11,554 nt of DNA from Clostridia bacterium (GTDB lineage Bacteria > Bacillota > Clostridia > TANB77 > CAG-508), in contig CAAEVK010000033.1 in the NCBI GenBank assembly GCA_900759475.1, positions 1-11,554 of the forward strand, read 5' to 3'. Made by a program: the position numbers and the translations under genes. Every line of letters begins with the position of its first letter. The stretch's first letter is position 1. Under the pieces are notes generated by a model, which was not told where the DNA came from, did no database searches, and saw nothing but the letters and a program-made list of their open reading frames with translations. Below are positions 7,333 to 11,554 of this stretch, in pieces.

Positions 7333-9021
7333 TCATTTAAAATAAGGCGTTAGAGACAATTGACAAGGTTTTAAAATTTTATTACCATCAGACAAAAAAG
7401 CTAGACATTGAAATGTTTCTAAAGAAGAAGTAAAAAAGTTAGCATCAAAAATGTAATCTAGTTGTGTATAAGTATTAATACTTTCGGAAATATTGGAATT
7501 TTGGGAGTTGAAAGTTTTAGTAAGATAATTGTAATGTGTTTCTTTTGCGTTTTCGGTGATGGATTTAGATAAACGTTCTTTTTCTTCTTTCCCTAGTTGT
7601 TTTTGAATATTTTCTATTGTAAAAATATCGTCTGTTCTAAACCAAAATTTATTAACAAGATTCTGAAGAATTACTTGTAAAACTGTTTTATCTTTTAAAG
7701 TATTTAATAAAGAACTATAACTTTGTGTTGAAACAAGATTAATGCATTTTGCTTCTCGACTTTGTGCAAAAAACTCTGCATCGGTAGCGGTAATAAATTC
7801 ATGAAATTCATCACAAATAAAAATACTTGCTTTAGGTATGCTTGAAGAAGATAATTGCAATAATACTTCTGTTTGGAAGTCTAATTTTAAATAAGTAGCA
7901 ATTATTTTGGCTAAAGTTTTATATTGTGCAATATTAATATTTAAAACGACAATTTTTCCGTGTTCCAATAGTTCCTGAAAACCGTGAAAACGAACTTTTT
8001 CCTTAGGACAACAAAAAGTTTTTTGAATTTCATAATCAGAAGTAAAAACAGAGGTAATTCTAGTTATTTCTGATTGAATAATAGATAAAACACGAGAATC
8101 TAAATGATGAAATTCCGTTTCAAAAAATTCTAAACTAGAAAGCAAATCAAATGTTTGTTGTTGTGAAAATGTTGCATTTTGAAATAAAGTTCGCAGTTGT
8201 TCAACTTTTTCAAGATAGTATTCAGGAAAAGAAACTAATTTATGTAGTTCTGTAAATGTAACATAGCCATGATTATAAAGTCTACAAAATTTAATACATT
8301 CTGTAAGAACTTGGGCAACTTTATCAAGCCAATAGGAGTCAGAATTATTTGTAGAAAATAATGTTAAAATGGTTTTTAGTCTATCTGCTAAAACAGATGG
8401 TTTTAAATTAGGTTTATCTAATGGATTATAGGTATATTTTCCGCCTACTTCTATTAAAATAATATCTTCTTGTCTAAAATATTGACTAGCATATAATAAA
8501 ACTTGTTTATAAAAATTTCCTTTTACATCTAAAATTAACATCCCTAGTTTTTTAGAAGGAACAAGAGCATTATATTTTAAAAATTGTTCTGTAAAAGGAT
8601 ACATGGCAGAACTAGTTTTTCCACTTCCAATTGTACCTGTAATAAGGATATTTTGATATAAACTTTTAGAAGGAAGAAAAACAGAATCAAAAGTATGCAA
8701 TTGTTTTCCAACAGACAAATATAATTCATTTGTTTTTATAAAGTTTTTCGAAGATTTCTTAAAAAAAGAAAGGTGATTAAAAAAAGTTAAATAAAGTGCA
8801 TTAGAAACAATTAAGACAGATAAAATGTAAGTAATAAGGTAAAAGAGTTTCAAATATTTCCAAAAGACAGGATATTCTAAACAAATATCAAAAGGATGCA
8901 GTCCGTAAGGAATAATTAAACTTTGTGTTGTAAAAATAGGACCAAGAAATGAGAAAAGCAAAAAGACAGAAATTGTAAAACACATAAGAGTAAAAGTGCA
9001 ACGAAACAAAAGTGCTTTCAA
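7333..9021 (-). CDS. VirD4/TraG-type type IV coupling ATPase
   Basis: This 562-residue ATPase has two N-terminal membrane helices (about 8-30 and 58-81) and a cytoplasmic motor domain. Walker A is GTIGSGKT (129-136), followed by LDVKGNF (164-170) and NPLDKPN (199-205), both characteristic of VirD4/TraG coupling proteins. Walker B is ASIFICDEFHEF (D404, E405), followed by STQSYSSL (431-438), matching the family's TQS motif. Coupling proteins bring the relaxase-DNA complex or effector proteins to the secretion channel. The start is an inferred TTG eight bases after AAGGAGG. No ATG in frame is nearby. The length is normal, with no sign of decay. It heads the VirB2-VirB6-VirB3-like series. No relaxase gene is in the window, so the substrate is unknown. 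Confidence 0.92.
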   Translation of the reverse strand: MKALLFRCTFTLMCFTISVFLLFSFLGPIFTTQSLIIPYGLHPFDICLEYPVFWKYLKLFYLITYILSVLIVSNALYLTFFNHLSFFKKSSKNFIKTNELYLSVGKQLHTFDSVFLPSKSLYQNILITGTIGSGKTSSAMYPFTEQFLKYNALVPSKKLGMLILDVKGNFYKQVLLYASQYFRQEDIILIEVGGKYTYNPLDKPNLKPSVLADRLKTILTLFSTNNSDSYWLDKVAQVLTECIKFCRLYNHGYVTFTELHKLVSFPEYYLEKVEQLRTLFQNATFSQQQTFDLLSSLEFFETEFHHLDSRVLSIIQSEITRITSVFTSDYEIQKTFCCPKEKVRFHGFQELLEHGKIVVLNINIAQYKTLAKIIATYLKLDFQTEVLLQLSSSSIPKASIFICDEFHEFITATDAEFFAQSREAKCINLVSTQSYSSLLNTLKDKTVLQVILQNLVNKFWFRTDDIFTIENIQKQLGKEEKERLSKSITENAKETHYNYLTKTFNSQNSNISESINTYTQLDYIFDANFFTSSLETFQCLAFLSDGNKILKPCQLSLTPYFK

Positions 9022-9034
9022 GAAAAGTACCTCC

Positions 9035-9184
9035 TTAAAATTGAGACTTTTTAATTTTTAGTTTTGAGCCTTGTAAATGATGAAAAACTATCATTTCGAA
9101 AAAAGTATAAATTGCGTAAAAAACAATAAGAATATTAAGAAAAAAAGAAATAAAGAAAATATGAACTAAAACTTCTAAAACCAT
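9035..9184 (-). CDS. Small membrane peptide upstream of the VirD4-like gene
   Basis: This 49-codon frame begins at ATG 9184 (an in-frame ATG at 9193 would give 52 residues). Its stop codon TAA overlaps the AAGGAGG of the VirD4-like gene, a typical sign of translational coupling. Residues 1-26 are almost entirely hydrophobic (VLVHIFFISFFLNILIVFYA), followed by a shorter hydrophobic patch and a basic tail (KLKIKKSQF), consistent with a single-spanning membrane peptide facing the cytoplasm. A perfect GGAGGTGAT lies at the start but is too close to ATG 9184 for ideal spacing, so the exact start is uncertain. A promoter lies just upstream. I do not recognise a family; it may be an accessory component of the secretion-type operon. 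Confidence 0.6.
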   Translation of the reverse strand: MVLEVLVHIFFISFFLNILIVFYAIYTFFEMIVFHHLQGSKLKIKKSQF

Positions 9185-9209
9185 CACCTCCATTTCCAAT
9201 TTATACCAT

Positions 9210-9236
9210 ATTATAATAAATTTAAAAGTTTGTCTA
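9210..9236 (-). promoter_or_regulatory. Candidate promoter of the secretion-type operon
   Basis: Read on the minus strand, -10 box TATAAT (9210-9215) is perfect. The best -35 box is TAGACA (9231-9236) with a short 15-base spacer. The predicted transcript would start about ten bases before ATG 9193, so the leader is very short. The spacer length lowers confidence. Confidence 0.5.
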
Positions 9237-9254
9237 TACTTTTTTTTAAATTTG

Positions 9255-9263
9255 TGTTAAAAT
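9255..9263 (+). promoter_or_regulatory. Candidate extended -10 promoter for the DUF1858 gene
   Basis: TG-T-TAAAAT matches an extended -10 element, but no convincing -35 box lies 16-18 bases upstream. It would give a leader of about 100 bases before the DUF1858 start and would be divergent from, and close to, the promoter of the secretion-type operon. Confidence 0.35.
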
Positions 9264-9273
9264 ATTTTTAATG

Positions 9274-9330
9274 CTTAAATGAAGAAAAACAAAATTGGAT
9301 AATTTTGAGGCATAGAAGTTATCATTTAAG
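9274..9330 (+). promoter_or_regulatory. Structured leader ahead of the DUF1858 gene
   Basis: The 9-base arms CTTAAATGA (9274-9282) and TCATTTAAG (9322-9330) are perfect reverse complements. They enclose a smaller hairpin AAAATT-GGAT-AATTTT (9291-9306). Both stems are AT-rich, so chance pairing is possible. I recognise no known riboswitch class. Confidence 0.3.
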
Positions 9331-9371
9331 TAATAAAAGTACATTTTAAAATAAAGATAGGAGGAACCCAT

Positions 9372-9554
9372 ATGTTTCATAAAAATACAAAAATAGGAGA
9401 AATTTTAGAAAAAGCACCAGAAAAAGCAGAAATATTATTAGCTGCTGGTATGCATTGCCTAGGTTGTCCAGCATCACAAGAAGAAACTTTAGAAGAAGCT
9501 TGTCAAATGCATGGAATTGATGTAGAGGAATTAGTAAAAAATTTAAATGCTTAA
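9372..9554 (+). CDS. DUF1858 (hybrid-cluster-protein-associated redox disulfide) domain protein
   Basis: This 60-residue protein consists of a single DUF1858 domain. The defining piece is AAGMHCLGCPASQEETLEEAC: a CxxC pair (C29, C32) after a Gly-Met-His turn, with a helix following, plus a third cysteine (C44). The family is small, helical and cytoplasmic, and occurs alone or fused to redox enzymes; the CxxC pair suggests thiol-disulfide or metal chemistry, but no precise reaction is established. The ATG is preceded by AGGAGG at good spacing, so the start is secure. It is a single gene between the divergent secretion-type operon and the tRNA, and may be cotranscribed with the tRNA. Confidence 0.93.
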   Translation: MFHKNTKIGEILEKAPEKAEILLAAGMHCLGCPASQEETLEEACQMHGIDVEELVKNLNA

Positions 9555-9562
9555 AGAAAGTA

Positions 9563-9581
9563 AGGCAGTATTTGACTGCCT
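9563..9581 (+). other. Hairpin between the DUF1858 gene and the tRNA
   Basis: AGGCAGT (9563-9569) pairs perfectly with ACTGCCT (9575-9581) around an ATTTG loop. It lies 8 bases after the stop codon and 9 bases before the tRNA. No T-run follows, so it is a weak terminator candidate; a processing signal or mRNA 3'-end stabiliser is equally possible. Confidence 0.4.
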
Positions 9582-9590
9582 ACATTATAT

Positions 9591-9667
9591 GCACTTGTAG
9601 CTCAGTAGGATAGAGCGCTCCCCTCCTAAGGGAGAGGTCGGGGGTTCAATTCCCTTCAAGTGCACCA
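9591..9667 (+). tRNA. tRNA-Arg (anticodon CCT)
   Basis: A complete 77-base cloverleaf can be drawn. The acceptor stem GCACTTG/CAAGTGC is perfect and the CCA end is encoded. The D stem is GCTC/GAGC. The anticodon stem CTCCC/GGGAG holds the loop CTCCTAA, giving anticodon CCT (reads AGG, arginine). The T arm GGGGG-TTCAATT-CCCTT closes with two G-U pairs. No intron or large variable arm is present. Confidence 0.97.
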
Positions 9668-9829
9668 ATGACGAATCTTTTCGAATTGCAGATATAAAAA
9701 TCAATCAGTATGGTTAATTTTTTTGCTGTGAAAAAATTATTAAAAAAAGGACGTCTGTCATGAAGATAATGAAAAAATAAATATGATTTGAGGAAAGTTT
9801 AAAACGAAGGCTTAACCAAAATTCAACTA
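9668..9829 (+). other. Intergenic stretch after the tRNA without a visible gene
   Basis: Stops in all frames leave no credible coding region. The only structure I see is a weak hairpin AATCA-GTA-TGGTT (9703-9715, one G-U pair) followed by seven Ts (9718-9724), a possible terminator for the tRNA transcript. A small SRP RNA would be plausible here because it often neighbours tadA, but its conserved core is not visible. Confidence 0.4.
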
Positions 9830-9858
9830 TTGAAAAAAATAAAATAATTTGTTACAAT
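9830..9858 (+). promoter_or_regulatory. Sigma-A-type promoter of tadA
   Basis: TTGAAA (9830-9835) and TACAAT (9853-9858) are separated by 17 bases. Transcription would begin near 9865, so the long hairpin at 9874-9906 would lie at the very 5' end of the mRNA. Confidence 0.8.
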
Positions 9859-9873
9859 AGTTTTATATTGTAA

Positions 9874-9906
9874 TACATAAGGACGTATGCAATACGTCCT
9901 TATGTA
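9874..9906 (+). promoter_or_regulatory. Perfect 15-bp hairpin in the tadA leader
   Basis: The arms 9874-9888 and 9892-9906 are perfect reverse complements around a three-base GCA loop, with core AAGGACGTAT. No T-run follows, and the SD sequence (GGGAG, 9914-9918) and TTG start lie just outside the stem, so it is neither an attenuator nor a direct RBS blocker as drawn. A 5'-stabilising stem-loop or a protein-binding site is the best guess. Confidence 0.7.
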
Positions 9907-9925
9907 TGTATTAGGGAGAAAAAAG

Positions 9926-10393
9926 TTGGAAAAAAGCAATGAATATTATATGAAACAAGCATTGAAACAAGCTAAAAAAGCGTTTGAAAAAGAAGAAGTT
10001 CCTGTAGGAGCCATTATTGTAAAGAATAATAAAATTATTGCAAGAGCATATAATCAAAAAGAAGAAAAAACAGACACGACAAAACATGCAGAAATTATTG
10101 CAATTCAAAAGGCAAGTAAAAAGCTACAAGCATGGAGATTAGAAGATTGTTCGATGTATGTAACATTAGAACCATGTACAATGTGTACAGGAGCAATTAT
10201 TAATGCTAGAATTAAAAACTTATTTATTGGCACAATGGACGAAAAAACAGGAGCATGTGGTTCTGTTTTAAACATACCAAGAGATTACAAATTTAATCAT
10301 GTAGTTACAGTCCAGACAAATATATTACAAGAAGAGTGTAAAAAAATATTGCAAGACTTTTTTAAATTTTTAAGAAAAAGAAAGGATTTCTAA
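9926..10393 (+). CDS. tadA: tRNA-specific adenosine deaminase (TadA)
   Basis: TadA converts adenosine 34 to inosine in the anticodon of tRNA-Arg(ACG), so that one tRNA reads several CGN codons. I place the start at TTG 9926, seven bases after GGGAG, giving 155 residues, a normal length. An ATG at 9887 is in frame, but it lies inside the leader hairpin and has no ribosome site. The zinc-dependent deaminase signature is complete: HAE at 54-56 (His zinc ligand, Glu proton shuttle) and PCTMC at 83-87 (two Cys ligands). TadA-typical GACGS and the helical C-terminus follow (EECKKILQDFF). The next gene starts one base after the stop codon. Free nucleoside deaminases share the fold, but the GACGS region and length point to TadA. 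Confidence 0.95.
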   Translation: MEKSNEYYMKQALKQAKKAFEKEEVPVGAIIVKNNKIIARAYNQKEEKTDTTKHAEIIAIQKASKKLQAWRLEDCSMYVTLEPCTMCTGAIINARIKNLFIGTMDEKTGACGSVLNIPRDYKFNHVVTVQTNILQEECKKILQDFFKFLRKRKDF

Positions 10394-10394
10394 A

Positions 10395-11135
10395 ATGGAT
10401 GAAAAGAAAAAAGAAACATTAATAAGAGCAGGAATAATAGCGGTTCTTGTTATATTAATTGTTATTGTAGGTGCAATAATGATAAAGTATGAAATAGAGG
10501 GAGAGACAAATTTACCTTTTCAATTAACAAATATTATGGTAATTAGTACAGCAGATGGTATATCTGATGGTACAAACCAACTAGAAGTAGTACAAAGCAA
10601 TGATTTATATTTAACAATTGAAAAAAATGAAAATTATGATGGACAAGAAATGATAAAACAGATTTCAATTGAAAATATAAGCATATTATCAAAACCAGTA
10701 AAAGGATATGTTGCTTTTTATAGACCAAATAACAAAGGAGAAATTATATACCAATATCAAGAAGAATTTCTTTTAGACAATAGTGTTATATACCAAGGTG
10801 GTAGTGCAACAGATTTAAGGACATTAACAATATCAAATCAAGGTGGAATAATAGGTTTTAGAACTTGTGTAAAAGGAATAACAACTTATCAAACAGAAGA
10901 AGGTTCAACAACAGGAATTAACAATGATTCAACTTTATTACAAAAAGCGGCTGTTGAACTGAATGATATAAAATATAACATAGGGTTTGATGTAATAATT
11001 GAATTAGTAAGTGGAAAAAAATATAAGGGATATGTTAATACTACTTTGCCTAAAGGAGATATAGAACAAAAAAGAGTAAGCGGAGTAGAAAAAGTAGATA
11101 TAGAAAATGTTATTTTTAAACGAGTAAAATTTTAA
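10395..11135 (+). CDS. Membrane-anchored extracytoplasmic protein of unknown function
   Basis: This 246-residue protein has a charged start (MDEKKKE), one membrane helix (about 11-31) and a roughly 210-residue domain predicted outside the membrane. That domain is rich in Ile, Asn, Thr and Gly, with beta-strand-like alternation (for example VDIENVIFKRVKF at the end) and only one cysteine. I recognise no catalytic motif. The ATG lies one base after the tadA stop and AAAGGA is within the end of tadA, so the two genes are an operon and probably translationally coupled. The order tadA-membrane protein may reflect a conserved arrangement in related bacteria, but no functional link to tRNA editing can be read from the sequence. 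Confidence 0.85.
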   Translation: MDEKKKETLIRAGIIAVLVILIVIVGAIMIKYEIEGETNLPFQLTNIMVISTADGISDGTNQLEVVQSNDLYLTIEKNENYDGQEMIKQISIENISILSKPVKGYVAFYRPNNKGEIIYQYQEEFLLDNSVIYQGGSATDLRTLTISNQGGIIGFRTCVKGITTYQTEEGSTTGINNDSTLLQKAAVELNDIKYNIGFDVIIELVSGKKYKGYVNTTLPKGDIEQKRVSGVEKVDIENVIFKRVKF

Positions 11136-11157
11136 AAATATAGGTTTAAAATAGATA

Positions 11158-11460
11158 TGTCACAAAAGAAATAAAAAAATAAATAGGAAATACCAAAAAG
11201 TATGATAAAATGTTTTTAACCACAAAAACAATATCAGAACGGAGGTATTTCCTATGAGAAATAGTATAACACAAAAAATGAAATATAAACATAGTGTAAT
11301 AAAATTTTCTTTAGAATATGGAGTAAGTAAAACGGCAATAAGATTTGATATCAATAGAAGAACAATATATAGATGGATAAAACAATATGATGGAACAATA
11401 GAAAGTCTAAGAGATAAAAGTCATAAACCAAATCATCATCCAAATGAGCATACAGCAGAT
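11158..11460 (+). mobile_element. Left-end remnant of an IS481-like insertion sequence
   Basis: The element seems to begin at TGTCACAAAAG (11158), only 22 bases after the previous gene; insertion sequences of this group often begin with TGT. It includes a non-coding lead with an inverted repeat and the first 69 codons of the transposase. No matching right end (the reverse complement, CTTTTGTGACA) is visible before the window ends, and the coding sequence leaves the family pattern after 11460. The precise left boundary is inferred. Confidence 0.6.
11183..11255 (+). repeat. Inverted repeat able to hide the transposase start
   Basis: The 12-base arms ATAGGAAATACC (11183-11194) and GGTATTTCCTAT (11244-11255) are perfect complements. 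The right arm covers part of the SD (GGAGG, 11241-11245) and the first two bases of the ATG (11254). A possible -10 (TATGAT, 11201-11206) lies between the arms, so a native transcript would lack the left arm and a read-through transcript would contain both. Confidence 0.65.
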
Positions 11461-11505
11461 GGATCGGTTATAATAAATTGGACAAAAAAGATAAGGACAT
11501 GTTAA
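11254..11505 (+). pseudogene. Truncated IS481-like transposase (HTH domain only)
   Basis: The frame encodes 83 residues. Residues 10-45 form a helix-turn-helix (KFSLEYGVSKTAIRFDINRRTIYRWIKQYDG). They are followed by the linker SLRDKSHKPNHHPNEHTAD, typical of transposases that carry a DDE integrase core (IS481/IS3-like). After residue 69 the expected continuation into the catalytic domain is missing: 14 unrelated residues lead to a stop. Without the DDE core this cannot be an active transposase. The start ATG at 11254 with GGAGG is good. The change occurs near 11460 and looks like a deletion or recombination junction rather than a simple frameshift, since no other frame continues the transposase. 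Confidence 0.75.
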
Positions 11506-11510
11506 AATAA
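11463..11510 (+). pseudogene. Possible C-terminal remnant of another gene
   Basis: Immediately after the transposase breaks off, a different frame reads IGYNKLDKKDKDMLK and then TAA (11508-11510), ten bases before the ribosome site of the next gene. Its charged composition resembles a normal protein end in this genome. It is too short to identify and could be chance. Confidence 0.3.
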
Positions 11511-11531
11511 AAAATAAATGGAGGGATTAAC

Positions 11532-11554
11532 ATGTCAAGAAGGGAAAGAAGAGA
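11532..11554 (+). CDS. Start of an unidentified gene (partial)
   Basis: ATG 11532 follows GGAGGG (11520-11525) at six bases and reads MSRRERR before the window ends. A start rich in Arg and Glu after MSRR is seen in several unrelated families, so nothing can be assigned. The start codon lies in the right arm of an inverted repeat (11496-11505 with 11527-11536). Confidence 0.55.

Noticed and set aside
9591..9667. tRNA-Arg as an integration (att) site for the secretion-type genes
   Set aside because: No duplicate of the tRNA 3' end is visible elsewhere in the window and no integrase gene is present.
9668..9697. Short ATG frame directly after the tRNA
   Set aside because: It is nine codons long, with no ribosome site; the ATG merely follows the CCA end.
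9668..9829. Small SRP RNA (scRNA) gene, often found near tadA
   Set aside because: I could not find the conserved apical stem core or a long self-complementary fold, and the stretch is too AT-rich.
11160..11354. Hydrophobic 64-codon frame on the - strand
   Set aside because: It is antisense to the IS lead and transposase start, and its hydrophobicity simply mirrors A-rich coding DNA.

Overview
The window comes from a very AT-rich, Gram-positive-type bacterium, most likely a member of the Clostridia (uncultured gut-type lineages fit well). The reasons are strong AGGAGG-type ribosome binding sites, sigma-A-like promoters with 17-base spacers, several TTG start codons, and a DnaD/DnaI-type pair of replication initiation genes. 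Most of the window is housekeeping chromosome. A small block of conjugation-type membrane genes lies in the middle and a broken insertion sequence lies at the right end.

Left part (1-3485, + strand): the tail of an unidentified gene, an unrecognised 241-residue helical protein, then gyrA (DNA gyrase subunit A). gyrA has its own promoter and most likely starts at a TTG (1015) rather than at the first possible start of its frame, which lies in the -35 box. A perfect 15-bp hairpin closes gyrA and also serves the opposing genes.

Middle (3478-5554, - strand): dnaD-like and dnaI/dnaC-like genes form a two-gene operon for loading the replicative helicase, driven by a clear promoter at 5526-5554.

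Secretion block (5592-9236, - strand): a ~49-residue membrane peptide, a VirD4-type coupling ATPase, a VirB2/TrbC-type pilin-like protein, a VirB6/TrbL-like multi-spanning protein and a VirB3/PrgI-like protein. They follow the gene order of Firmicutes type IV secretion systems, but no VirB4 ATPase, relaxase, cell-wall hydrolase or integrase is visible. At the point where virB4 would be expected there is a 115-bp cluster of short perfect hairpins (5577-5691), and the VirB3-like frame reads through it to a stop. This is the most unusual spot in the window.

Right part (9258-11135, + strand): a 60-residue DUF1858 redox-type protein, tRNA-Arg(CCT), tadA (tRNA adenosine deaminase) behind a promoter and a perfect 15-bp leader hairpin, and a membrane-anchored protein of unknown function in operon with tadA. 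From about 11158 an IS481-like insertion sequence begins. It keeps only the N-terminal helix-turn-helix part of its transposase and then changes to unrelated sequence, followed by the start of another gene.

TTG starts are inferred for gyrA, tadA, the VirD4-like and the VirB6-like genes, so automated starts in this genome deserve care.
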